From an uncultured Porphyromonadaceae bacterium (GTDB taxonomy: Bacteria; Bacteroidota; Bacteroidia; Bacteroidales; Muribaculaceae), in contig UROS01000062.1 of the NCBI GenBank assembly GCA_900549445.1, forward strand, positions 1 through 12,417: a stretch of 12,417 bases of DNA, given 5' to 3'. A program made the translations under genes and the position numbers. Under the pieces are notes generated by a model. The model did no database searches, was not told where the DNA came from, and saw nothing but the letters and a program-made list of their open reading frames with translations. Positions 1 through 6,453 of this stretch are shown one piece after another; the stretch's first letter is position 1, and the number at the start of each line of letters is the position of its first letter.

Positions 1-50
1 AAGTTATATAAAGTTAAAATTCCGCGGCGGGAATAATCTTCGGAAATTAT

Positions 51-81
51 TTTGAAAAGCAGCGGAAAATCATTACCTTTG
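51..81 (+). promoter_or_regulatory. Promoter of rplS (Bacteroidetes sigma-ABfr type)
   Basis: TTTG at 51-54, a 19-nt spacer, then TACCTTTG at 74-81. This is a perfect match to the Bacteroidetes housekeeping consensus (TTTG, 19-21 nt, TAnnTTTG). Transcription would begin a few bases after 81, leaving a leader of roughly 75-80 nt before rplS. The consensus is established knowledge; the start point is inferred. Confidence 0.85.
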
Positions 82-91
82 CAGCCGGTTT

Positions 92-130
92 CGCAATCTC
101 TGGCAAGACATGCAGCTTGTTTACATTGCG
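92..130 (+). promoter_or_regulatory. Hairpin in the rplS 5' leader, possible L19 autoregulatory element
   Basis: CGCAAT at 92-97 pairs perfectly with ATTGCG at 125-130. Inside it, CAAG at 104-107 pairs with CTTG at 116-119, extended by two G-U pairs (103/120 and 102/121), around an 8-nt loop. The two-part stem sits at the start of the predicted transcript, between promoter and start codon. Leaders bound by L19 are described in other bacterial groups, so autoregulation is plausible here. That role is inference; only the pairing is seen. Confidence 0.4.
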
Positions 131-163
131 AGTATTGTTAACATTTTAATAATCATTATCAAA

Positions 164-523
164 ATGGATTTAATCAAAGTTGCCGAAGAGGCATTCGCCA
201 CCGGCAAGCAGCACCCCGATTTCCAGCCCGGCGACACCATCACCGTGGCATACCGCATCAAAGAAGGTAACAAGGAGCGTATCCAGCAGTACCGCGGTGT
301 GGTTATCCGCATCTCGGGCGAAGGCAACAAAAAGCGCTTCACCGTGCGCAAGATGAGCGACAACATCGGCGTTGAGCGTATCTTCCCCATCGAATCGCCC
401 TTCATCGATTCGATCACCATCAACAAGTACGGTAAAGTCCGTCGCGCAAAGCTCTATTACCTCCGTGCCCTCACCGGCAAGAAGGCCCGCATCAAAGAGC
501 GTCGCGTTGCAAAACAGCAGTAA
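164..523 (+). CDS. rplS: 50S ribosomal protein L19
   Basis: A 119-residue protein, the usual L19 length, of the large ribosomal subunit; L19 lies near the interface with the small subunit. Family hallmarks are a PGDTITVAYRIKEG stretch near residues 22-35, the GVVIRI segment, IESPFI in the middle, and a basic C-terminus with KVRRAKLYYLR and GKKARIKERR. I chose the ATG at 164 (MDLIKVAEEAF) because homologues begin there. An upstream in-frame ATG at 110 would add 18 hydrophobic residues lying inside the leader hairpin and is unlikely. There is no Shine-Dalgarno sequence, as is normal in Bacteroidota. The gene has its own promoter (51-81) and is closed by two terminators, so it appears to be a single-gene transcript. 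Identification is very secure. Confidence 0.97.
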   Translation: MDLIKVAEEAFATGKQHPDFQPGDTITVAYRIKEGNKERIQQYRGVVIRISGEGNKKRFTVRKMSDNIGVERIFPIESPFIDSITINKYGKVRRAKLYYLRALTGKKARIKERRVAKQQ

Positions 524-566
524 TCTGCTCGGAAACCGCTGTCCGGCAACAGACAGACAGTTTCGA

Positions 567-588
567 CGGTCGGCATCCGACCGGTTTT
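567..588 (+). terminator. First intrinsic terminator after rplS
   Basis: CGGTCGG (567-573), loop CAT, CCGACCG (577-583), then G and TTTT. It is a compact perfect 7-bp GC-rich stem 43 bp after the rplS stop. The U-tract is short, so it may work together with the second hairpin downstream. Confidence 0.65.
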
Positions 589-599
589 CAAAGCATAAG

Positions 600-637
600 A
601 ATCCGGAGATTCCCAGCAAGGATGTCTCCGGATTTTT
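600..637 (+). terminator. Second intrinsic terminator after rplS
   Basis: ATCCGGAGA (601-609) pairs perfectly with TCTCCGGAT (625-633) around a 15-nt loop and is followed by a T-run ending at 637. With the hairpin at 567-588 it forms a tandem terminator isolating rplS from the transporter that starts at 665. Confidence 0.85.
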
Positions 638-664
638 GTATACCAAACAACACCTGTCACCCTC

Positions 665-1582
665 ATGTGGATAGCCTTCGCTTTTCTTTCGGCCGCGCTC
701 TTAGGGCTTTATGACGCCTGCAAGAAGCATTCGCTGCGCGACAATGCCGTGATTCCGATTCTGTTTCTCAACACTCTGTTCTGCAGTCTGTTTTTCATTC
801 CGATGATTATTCTGTCGTGGAAAGGGGCGATTTCGCCGGAGGCCACACTCTACGTTCCCGCACCGGAATGGGATGAGCACAAGTATATAATACTGAAAGC
901 CGTAATAGTGCTGTCGTCGTGGATATTGGGGTATTACGCCATGAAAAACCTGCCCCTTACCACGGTAGGACCTATAAATGCCACCAGGCCGCTGATGACG
1001 CTCGTGGGCGCGCTGCTCATATTCGGCGAGCAGCTCAACGGCTGGCAATGGGCCGGTGTGGGGCTCGGAATCCTGTCGTTTTACCTCATGAGCCGCACGG
1101 GCAAGAAAGAGGGGATAGATTTCACCCACAACGTATGGATCTATTTCCTCGTGGCGGCGGCAGCCCTCGGCGCCGCAAGCGGGTTATACGACAAGTATCT
1201 GATGAGTCCGGCCGACGCGGGAGGACTGGGCCTCAACAAGATGGCGGTACAGGGGTGGTACAACATCTATCAGTGCATAATGATGGGAATGGTACTCCTG
1301 ATAGTATGGGTGCCGCAGCGAAAGAGAGCCACCGCGCTGAAATGGCGCTGGAGCATAGTGTTTATCAGCATTTTCCTTACGGTGGCCGACTTTGTTTATT
1401 TCTATGCTCTGACTTTCCCCGACGCCATGATTTCAGTAGTCTCGATGGTGAGACGCGGCAGTGTGCTGGTGTCGTTTCTCTGCGGTGCGTTAGTGTTCAA
1501 CGAGAAGCATCTGCGGAGCAAGGCGGCCGACCTGGCGCTCGTGTTTCTCGGCATGGCGTGCCTATGGATCGGCACGCGGTAG
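665..1582 (+). CDS. EamA/DMT-superfamily membrane transporter
   Basis: A 305-residue, very hydrophobic protein with about ten predicted membrane helices in the inner membrane. It fits the drug/metabolite transporter (EamA) pattern of two homologous halves, roughly residues 1-144 and 158-303. The halves open with related segments: GLYDACKKHS near 14-23 and GLYDKYLM near 173-180. The first half ends with a typical GEQLNGWQWAGVGLGILSFYL segment (121-141) and the second with a matching FNEKHLR helix pair. The substrate cannot be told from sequence; members move metabolites, amino acids or drugs. The ATG at 665 lies 27 bp after the rplS terminator T-run, and I found no consensus promoter in that gap. 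It converges on the CorC-like gene with only 9 bp between stop codons. Confidence 0.85.
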   Translation: MWIAFAFLSAALLGLYDACKKHSLRDNAVIPILFLNTLFCSLFFIPMIILSWKGAISPEATLYVPAPEWDEHKYIILKAVIVLSSWILGYYAMKNLPLTTVGPINATRPLMTLVGALLIFGEQLNGWQWAGVGLGILSFYLMSRTGKKEGIDFTHNVWIYFLVAAAALGAASGLYDKYLMSPADAGGLGLNKMAVQGWYNIYQCIMMGMVLLIVWVPQRKRATALKWRWSIVFISIFLTVADFVYFYALTFPDAMISVVSMVRRGSVLVSFLCGALVFNEKHLRSKAADLALVFLGMACLWIGTR

Positions 1583-1591
1583 AGAGCCGTG

Positions 1592-2890
1592 TCACTTCTT
1601 CTCCTCAGAAGCGTCGGAGGAGGCAGCGGTCTCCACTCTGATGAGGTCGAGGCGTGTGGCGGTGCGGCGTTTTATGGTAAATGAGAGGCCTTCTATCTCA
1701 ATCTTCTCGCCCTGAGCGGGAAGGGTTCCGGTGTTGAAAAGTATATATCCGGCAAGGGTCTGGTACTCATCTTCTTCCGGTATGTCGATACGGAAATCGT
1801 CGCGCAGCGTGCGCACTTCTATTCGTCCGGAGAACTCGTATACTCCGGGGGATATTTCGCTGGCAGTGATTCCGGACTTGTCGTGCTCGTCCTGAATATC
1901 GCCGAAAATCTCTTCCACGAGGTCTTCGAGGGTCACAAGTCCGGCGGTGCCTCCGAACTCGTCGATCACCACGGCCATGGAGCGCTTTTCGCCGAGCAGA
2001 CGGCGCATCATAGTGTTGGCGAGAAGGGTTTCGGGAGCGAAAAGCACCTCCTTGATGTTCTTTTTCCAGTCGCACTGCGGGTCGAATAGTTCCGACACGT
2101 GGATATAACCCAAAACATTGTCGATATCGCCCTTATACACAAGGATCTTACTTCGTCCCGACGAGGTGAAGAGCTTTGAGAGGTCGTCGCGCGTGGCCTC
2201 GTCGATGTCAACCGCCACGAGTTCGTTGCGCGGAGCCATGCAGTCGCGCAGCTGAGTATGGGAGAAGTCGAGGGCATTGTGGAAGATTTTCACTTCGTTC
2301 TCCACCTTCGGAATCTCAGGATTCTCGACGTCGTCGATTGTCTTTTCAAGGTAATTGTTGAGTTCGTTGATGGAAAGCACTCCGAGGCGCGTGTCTTCGG
2401 CCTTTATGCCGCAGATTTTCATCAGGAATTTCGACAGCCAGGAGGTGAACGCCGAAATCGGGTAAAGCACAATGTAGAACAGAAACACCGGAAGCGCGAA
2501 AAGTTTCAGCGAAGTATTCGGATTGATGCGGAAAATGGACTTGGGGAGGAATTCGCCCGTAAGGAGAATTATCAGGGTGGAGATAATGGTCTGGAGCAGA
2601 AGCACCATAGCCTGATTGTCGGAGATATTGGCCTCAATCCACGGCTCGAGCAGCTTCGCGGCGCCCATACCGTAGATTACAAGCATTATGTTGTTGCCCA
2701 CAAGGATTGTGGAAATGAAGAATTCCTGGCGGTTGTAATAACGGTTGAGTATACTGTTGATGAAACCGCCGCGGCTCACGTCGAGCCCTATGCGGACGCG
2801 GTCGGCAGTGATATATGCTATTTCCACTCCCGAGAAGAGGGCGGAAAATATCAGCGATACTATGGCGATTATGAGCCAGGTGTAGTCCAT
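1592..2890 (-). CDS. CorC/HlyC-family CNNM (DUF21)-CBS membrane protein, hemolysin-like
   Basis: A 432-residue inner-membrane protein with the full domain series of this family. The DUF21/CNNM transmembrane domain has helices near 4-24, 57-79, 95-115 and 130-150, with the conserved ALFSGVEIA start and GEFLPKS motif. A tandem CBS pair covers about 215-335 and includes CMAPRNE and the signature DEFGGTAGLVTLEDLVEEIFG. The C-terminal CorC_HlyC transporter-associated domain lies near 350-410. CNNM-type proteins are linked to Mg2+/Co2+ export or resistance; the 'hemolysin' label is historical. It is the last gene of the minus-strand envelope cluster, 32 bp after lptC. Bacteroidota also carry the related gliding protein GldE, but nothing here suggests a gliding locus. 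Family is secure, exact substrate unknown. Confidence 0.92.
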   Translation of the reverse strand: MDYTWLIIAIVSLIFSALFSGVEIAYITADRVRIGLDVSRGGFINSILNRYYNRQEFFISTILVGNNIMLVIYGMGAAKLLEPWIEANISDNQAMVLLLQTIISTLIILLTGEFLPKSIFRINPNTSLKLFALPVFLFYIVLYPISAFTSWLSKFLMKICGIKAEDTRLGVLSINELNNYLEKTIDDVENPEIPKVENEVKIFHNALDFSHTQLRDCMAPRNELVAVDIDEATRDDLSKLFTSSGRSKILVYKGDIDNVLGYIHVSELFDPQCDWKKNIKEVLFAPETLLANTMMRRLLGEKRSMAVVIDEFGGTAGLVTLEDLVEEIFGDIQDEHDKSGITASEISPGVYEFSGRIEVRTLRDDFRIDIPEEDEYQTLAGYILFNTGTLPAQGEKIEIEGLSFTIKRRTATRLDLIRVETAASSDASEEKK

Positions 2891-2922
2891 TTGCTATGGG
2901 GGATTTTGGAATATTGTTTCTA

Positions 2923-3561
2923 TCAGTGCGCCACGGAGTCGCGGGCGGATGCGGCGGTGTCGGCCGGCGCTGCGCCGCGCTGACCGCCGGAACCGGGTCC
3001 GGCGAACGACGAAGCGGGGAAGATGCCGGCAACATTGCGGATGGTGTAGCGGCTCATCTGCTCGTCGGACTCGAAGCCGTAGCCCTCCACCACTCTGTCG
3101 GGACGCTCTATATGGATGAATGAGTCGGAGTAGACCTTGTGGGTGCGCTGGTTCCAGAATAGTTGCTGGGTGAGGAAGCGCTCTTTGTTGACGTTCTGAA
3201 TGTCTACGTGGCCGTCGAGCCGCCACAGCTGCTCGTTTTTGAAGAAGCGTGCGGAGTCACAGCGAACCGTGGCCTCGCGGCGGAAAATATTGTCGAATTT
3301 CTCGAGGTATAGGCCGTCGGGGAAGCGCCAGTAGGGGTCGTCGACCTCGTCGTAGACGTACCAGAGGGGGGTGGTGATGCGGAAGCGGGTGATGCCGGAG
3401 TCGGAGATGAGGGTCTCGACGTTGCGCGTCATCATTGTGGGCACATCTTCGGCATTGACGTTCGTGACGCCCATGGGCTTGTCGTCCTTGCACGCCGCGA
3501 CGCTCATCGCCGCAAGAGCCGCAGCCGCGGCAACCGGAAGAAGTCGGAGGCCTCCGCGCAT
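2923..3561 (-). CDS. lptC: LPS export ABC transporter periplasmic protein LptC
   Basis: A 212-residue protein that in other bacteria bridges the LptBFG transporter to LptA and moves LPS across the periplasm. A lipoprotein signal with lipobox VAAC (Cys24) is present, and the mature start is CKDDKP. Family-typical segments follow: WRFPDGLYLEKF near 78-90, RLDGHVDIQN (114-123), LTQQLFWNQRTHKVYSD (130-146) and VEGYGFESDEQMSRYTI (158-174). The last ~25 residues are Gly/Ala/Pro-rich and contain a short GC-rich repeat shared with another gene of this cluster. Its ATG overlaps the stop codon of the upstream beta-barrel gene by one base (TGATG), so translation is probably coupled. The KDD after the cysteine resembles a surface-lipoprotein signal, which is odd for LptC. 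Confidence 0.85.
   Translation of the reverse strand: MRGGLRLLPVAAAAALAAMSVAACKDDKPMGVTNVNAEDVPTMMTRNVETLISDSGITRFRITTPLWYVYDEVDDPYWRFPDGLYLEKFDNIFRREATVRCDSARFFKNEQLWRLDGHVDIQNVNKERFLTQQLFWNQRTHKVYSDSFIHIERPDRVVEGYGFESDEQMSRYTIRNVAGIFPASSFAGPGSGGQRGAAPADTAASARDSVAH
2964..2984. repeat. GC-rich palindromic 21-bp repeat, copy 1 (inside lptC)
   Basis: CCGGCGCTGCGCCG, then C, then GCTGAC. It matches 20 of 21 bases with copy 2 at 5756-5776 and has a self-complementary core (GGCGC-TG-CGCC type). It is read in the same frame in both genes, encoding Q-x-G-A-A-P. It could be a dispersed palindromic repeat that entered coding sequence in frame, or chance in GC-rich DNA. Confidence 0.4.
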
Positions 3562-4796
3562 CAGCGTATCTTATTCTGGAAGAACCACAGCTGGTTGAAG
3601 TTGACACCGAGGGTTATGTTGAAATAATCCTCTTTCAGCAGCGGATTCGGGTGGGCCTGACGGTGGCGGTACTCGAAACCGAGGTTGATTTCAGTCTTAG
3701 ACGAATGGGAGGGGAAAGCGAAGCCGCAACTCAGGCCGTATTCACGCACGTTGTTGCCGTTGACCTTTATGTAGTCGTGGTTGAAGAATCCGCCGGCGCG
3801 GTAGGTCATGCGCTTGAAATATCCGCCGCGGGGATCGGGGGTAAACGATGCTCCGAGACCCACTTTCCAGCGGTTGCACAGCTCGGTGGCCGAGAAATTC
3901 TCAATCTGGCGGAATTTAGCGCTCCCCCAGTTCTGGTAGGTGAAATCGGCTTCCACGAGCAGACGGCGGTTCCACTCGTAGTTCACACCGAAGCCCCAGG
4001 TGGAGGGAAGCGAGAAGTTGCCTTTGAGTTTCTCATATGCCACGGTGTCGGGAGCGGCGGTGGAGCCGACAATGTATTTCTGCACGTAAGTGTGGCCGAG
4101 AAGTGTTTTCGAAGGGGAATAAGTGAGACCCACGCTCACACGGTTTTTCGGCGAGATATTGACCGAATACTGCGCTCCAAACAGGAGATGGTAGTCTTTT
4201 ATCTCCATAACCTGCTCGAACAGAGCGCTGCTCGAGGAGTTGGTGGTGGCGTAGACATCGTTGTAGGTGGTGCCGAAGAGATACGATATGTTTGCGCCGA
4301 GGCGGAAGTTTTTAAACGGAGTTCCGCCCACGCCGAGGTAAACCTGGTTGATTCCGCCGGAACCCTGATGCGACATCGAGCCGTTTTTGATCTCGTTGCC
4401 GAAAGCGTAGCCTACCGAGGAATACGGAAGCAGTCCGGCACTTACGCCGAGATAGCGTGTTACGGGGAACTGGAGGGTAAGATAGTCGAGACCGCCGCCG
4501 AAGTCGCTCGTGCTTCCGGCTTCGTCCTTACGGTTGTATTTTGTCAGGTCGATACCCATGTCGAAGAGAAACGTGAGGGAGTCGGAGGCAGCGTACGACG
4601 CGGGGTTCATCACGTTGATCTGTCGTCCGGAATTCATGGCGTAGCCCACGCCGCCCATCTGGCGCTGGGCCGAGGTGGCGTTGTCGCCGAGTATGCCGTA
4701 GCCGAATTTCGAGTAGGGGCTTGTCTGCTGCGCAGAAGCAGCGAAAGCCGCGCCGGTTACAACGGCGGCTGCGATAAGTAGTTTATTTATTCTCAT
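3561..4796 (-). CDS. Outer-membrane beta-barrel protein of unknown function (lptC-coaX cluster)
   Basis: A 411-residue protein with a clear signal peptide: MRINK, a hydrophobic Ala-rich core, and a predicted cut after ASA at residue 22. Mature sequence opens QQTSPYSKFGYGILGD, followed by many alternating aromatic/hydrophobic strands (for example YLGVSAGLLPYSSVGYAFG, LLFGAQYSVNISPKNRVSVGLTY and RLLVEADFTYQNWGSAKFR), as in FadL-like or OmpP1-like barrels. I chose the ATG at 4796 because the signal peptide starts there. A longer frame from 4886 would add 30 residues inside coaX. The start overlaps the coaX 3' end by 14 bp, and the stop overlaps the lptC start. Such a barrel next to lptC and coaX recurs in Bacteroidales to my knowledge, but its role is not established. 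A link to LPS or outer-membrane assembly is inference from context. Confidence 0.82.
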   Translation of the reverse strand: MRINKLLIAAAVVTGAAFAASAQQTSPYSKFGYGILGDNATSAQRQMGGVGYAMNSGRQINVMNPASYAASDSLTFLFDMGIDLTKYNRKDEAGSTSDFGGGLDYLTLQFPVTRYLGVSAGLLPYSSVGYAFGNEIKNGSMSHQGSGGINQVYLGVGGTPFKNFRLGANISYLFGTTYNDVYATTNSSSSALFEQVMEIKDYHLLFGAQYSVNISPKNRVSVGLTYSPSKTLLGHTYVQKYIVGSTAAPDTVAYEKLKGNFSLPSTWGFGVNYEWNRRLLVEADFTYQNWGSAKFRQIENFSATELCNRWKVGLGASFTPDPRGGYFKRMTYRAGGFFNHDYIKVNGNNVREYGLSCGFAFPSHSSKTEINLGFEYRHRQAHPNPLLKEDYFNITLGVNFNQLWFFQNKIR

Positions 4797-5526
4797 TGTA
4801 CAATAAAATTCTGTTAAGGCCTTTTGAGGCAAGGTGTTCGTCGGCTTCCACGGGGAAGTCGCAGAGCGGATAAATAGTATGGGCACAGCCTCCGCCGAGC
4901 ACTACGCGAGGCTGTCCGGGCAGACGGCGGCGGTAGTAGTCGATGGCTCCCACGATTGCGTAGAGCGCCCCGAGGGTTATCGCCGAGGGTGTGTCGGTGC
5001 CGAGGAAGCGGTCGCCGAAATCGCGGATCGGATGCTCGGGATAGGGAACGCGCGGCAGACGCGCGGTAAGATCGTGGAGCGCCTGAAGCTGCATAGAAAT
5101 TCCCGGAGCGATGTTTCCGCCGGTGAATCGGCCGTCGGCGTCGACATAGTCGAATGTGACGGCAGTACCGGCGTCGACCACGAGCACGGACTCACCCTTG
5201 CGGTCGCACCAGGCGCCTGCGGCGGCGGCAATGCGGTCGGTGCCGAGGGTAGAGGGGGTGGCATAGCCTATTTCTACCGGCAGCGGCAGACGCCAGTCGA
5301 GGCGGAGTACTTTCGCCGCCACGGTTGCGAGCAGCCCGGAAAGCGAATCGCCGTCGGCCGCCACGGAGCAGTATATGGCAGACCTCACCGTCCTGTCCGC
5401 CACGAAATCGGCGAGCAGGGCAGCCGTCACCTCCGGATTAATCACACTGTCAATGAGCTGATCATCGTCCCAGAGCGATATTTTGGCTTCGGTATTGCCT
5501 CGGTCTATGGTCAGGTAATACGACAT
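4783..5526 (-). CDS. coaX: Type III pantothenate kinase
   Basis: A 247-residue cytoplasmic enzyme that phosphorylates pantothenate, the first step of CoA synthesis. All main family motifs are seen: the ATP-binding D-x-G-N-T with Lys (D8, G10, N11, T12, K15), GTDR at 95-98, DAGTAVTFD at 118-126 with the key Asp118, GGNIAPG at 136-142, and a late GGG at 211-213. Length is normal for type III enzymes, which are structurally unrelated to E. coli CoaA. The ATG at 5526 gives the usual short lead into the first motif. A perfect promoter ends only 8 bp upstream, so its own mRNA would be nearly leaderless. It also lies downstream of the ftsB-like gene and a small membrane protein (26-bp gap), so read-through from there is likely too. 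Confidence 0.95.
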   Translation of the reverse strand: MSYYLTIDRGNTEAKISLWDDDQLIDSVINPEVTAALLADFVADRTVRSAIYCSVAADGDSLSGLLATVAAKVLRLDWRLPLPVEIGYATPSTLGTDRIAAAAGAWCDRKGESVLVVDAGTAVTFDYVDADGRFTGGNIAPGISMQLQALHDLTARLPRVPYPEHPIRDFGDRFLGTDTPSAITLGALYAIVGAIDYYRRRLPGQPRVVLGGGCAHTIYPLCDFPVEADEHLASKGLNRILLYNENK

Positions 5527-5533
5527 GACGGCG

Positions 5534-5564
5534 CAAAATTACTAATTACTCGTCAATTGTCAAA
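5534..5564 (-). promoter_or_regulatory. Internal promoter directly in front of coaX
   Basis: On the minus strand, TTTG (5564-5561), exactly 19 nt, then TAATTTTG (5541-5534): a perfect match to the Bacteroidetes consensus. The upstream element lies within the last codons of the preceding membrane-protein gene. With a start point 3-7 nt past the TAATTTTG box, the transcript begins within a few bases of the coaX ATG at 5526. Confidence 0.8.
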
Positions 5565-5957
5565 TTTTTCATTCTTCAAAAGTTTCGGAATCATCAGCGA
5601 TGTATAGACCTGAATCACTCCTCCGGCGAGGGTGAAGGCTATCCAGTCGCGTGTTCCGGCGGTGCCGGGATAGAAGAGCAGCACGGCCGCCACAATGAAA
5701 ATAATGGCGCTCCACGTTTCGAGCCTCATCATCCGTCTGAGTCTCAGCGACGCTCCCGGCGCTGCGCCGGGCTGACACAGCCTGCCGGCAATCAGCACGA
5801 GAGCTCCGGCTGCATATATATAGCGGCTTACAGTCACTCCGATATGCAGAAGAGGCATGGCCGTTGCGGCGACAATGGCGAGGAGCCCGATATTCACAAG
5901 CCACATAGCCCAGACTTTTTTCGGGGCTGTGGCGGCCGAGGGATGGTTCTTTTTCAT
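5553..5957 (-). CDS. Small four-helix inner-membrane protein, function unknown
   Basis: From the ATG at 5957 this is 134 residues: a basic, hydrophilic N-terminus (MKKNHPSAATAPKK), then four predicted membrane helices near 17-37, 42-58, 76-95 and 104-122. Conserved-looking stretches are WLVNIGLLAI, RYIYAAGA and RDWIAFTLAGGVIQVYTSLMIPK. I recall similar uncharacterised proteins beside coaX or ftsB-like genes in Bacteroidales but know no function. An in-frame ATG at 6002 would add 15 residues and overlap the upstream gene by 20 bp; I prefer 5957 because the membrane protein starts cleanly there with a 25-bp gap. Its middle carries copy 2 of a GC-rich 21-bp repeat (QPGAAPGA), in a loop between helices 2 and 3. 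Confidence 0.75.
   Translation of the reverse strand: MKKNHPSAATAPKKVWAMWLVNIGLLAIVAATAMPLLHIGVTVSRYIYAAGALVLIAGRLCQPGAAPGASLRLRRMMRLETWSAIIFIVAAVLLFYPGTAGTRDWIAFTLAGGVIQVYTSLMIPKLLKNEKFDN
5756..5776. repeat. GC-rich palindromic 21-bp repeat, copy 2 (inside the small membrane protein)
   Basis: CCGGCGCTGCGCCG, then G, then GCTGAC. It has one mismatch to copy 1 at 2964-2984 and lies in the same strand and reading frame of a different gene. Here the palindrome is longer (CCCGGCG-CTG-CGCCGGG). Confidence 0.4.
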
Positions 5958-5982
5958 GACATTGAAAACATCGGAAGGAGGG

Positions 5983-6279
5983 TTATTCAAACACGTAGAC
6001 ATCTTCGTTGGGACGCTGCATGTGGTACTGCTCGCGAACTATACGCTCCATGGTTTCCTTGTCGGTATCGAGCGAGGAATTGAGCGAGCGGTAATATTCC
6101 AGAGTGTCACGCGAGTCCTTGATGCGTGCCTTGAGCTCTTCGATTGTCTTTTCATGCTCGTAGGTGCGCATTACGGAGTTGTCGTTGAAAAAAAGCACGA
6201 ACGCCGTAACCGCAACAGCTATCAGGAGAGTGAGCGACAGATAGCGTTTGCCCCACGATATTATGTTATTAAGCTGCAT
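5983..6279 (-). CDS. FtsB/DivIC-family septum formation initiator
   Basis: A 98-residue bitopic membrane protein: short N-terminus, one membrane helix near 13-31, a coiled coil near 36-70 (heptad-like EHEKTIEELKARIKD), and a conserved C-terminal ERIVREQYHMQRPNEDVYVFE region (78-98). This is the standard FtsB/DivIC layout; such proteins join FtsL and FtsQ in the divisome and help trigger septal wall synthesis. It is the first gene of the minus-strand cluster, with a -7 type box at 6306-6313 upstream. The next gene follows 25 bp later. Whether to call it ftsB or divIC cannot be settled from sequence. Confidence 0.88.
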   Translation of the reverse strand: MQLNNIISWGKRYLSLTLLIAVAVTAFVLFFNDNSVMRTYEHEKTIEELKARIKDSRDTLEYYRSLNSSLDTDKETMERIVREQYHMQRPNEDVYVFE

Positions 6280-6305
6280 TATGAATTTTTCTTACGAATT
6301 ATCGG

Positions 6306-6313
6306 CAAAGTTA
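6306..6313 (-). promoter_or_regulatory. Probable -7 box for the ftsB-like gene
   Basis: On the minus strand, TAACTTTG fits TAnnTTTG exactly, 27 bp upstream of the start codon at 6279. No TTTG stands at the expected 19-21 nt further upstream, so only half the consensus is present. Confidence 0.55.
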
Positions 6314-6377
6314 CACAAAAACCGGGATACGGCAGGGTGTATGGCTCTTTTTTAACGTATTATTAGAAAAAAAGCAT

Positions 6378-6385
6378 TAACTTTG
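6378..6385 (+). promoter_or_regulatory. Probable -7 box for the ROK kinase gene
   Basis: TAACTTTG is an exact TAnnTTTG match, preceded by a T-rich stretch (6348-6353) instead of a clear TTTG. It would give a leader of about 65 nt. It is divergent from the ftsB promoter box, with 64 bp between the two. Confidence 0.6.
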
Positions 6386-6453
6386 TTCTGTCAGAGTAAT
6401 ACTTTTTAATTCGTACCTGAAAACAATCATTAACCAATCATCAAACAACCAAT

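Noticed and set aside
110..163. N-terminal extension of L19 from the ATG at 110
   Set aside because: L19 homologues start at MDLIK; the extension is hydrophobic and lies within the leader hairpin.
1571..1593. GGCACG/CGTGTC stem at the convergent stop codons of the transporter and CorC-like genes
   Set aside because: Only six pairs including one G-T, an 11-nt loop, and no T-run on either strand; too weak to call a terminator.
919..1641. Open frames overlapping the DMT transporter and the convergent junction
   Set aside because: They are out-of-frame shadows with Arg/Gly-rich translations, whereas the transporter frame shows ten membrane helices.
3651..4781. 376-codon plus-strand open frame antisense to the outer-membrane barrel gene
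   Set aside because: It lies wholly opposite a gene with a signal peptide and barrel strands; its translation is low in complexity and resembles no family. Long antisense frames are expected from the GC-rich third codon positions here.
4834..5607. 257-codon plus-strand open frame antisense to coaX
   Set aside because: The minus strand carries all type III pantothenate kinase motifs. The antisense product is Gly/Arg/Val-rich with no recognisable domain.
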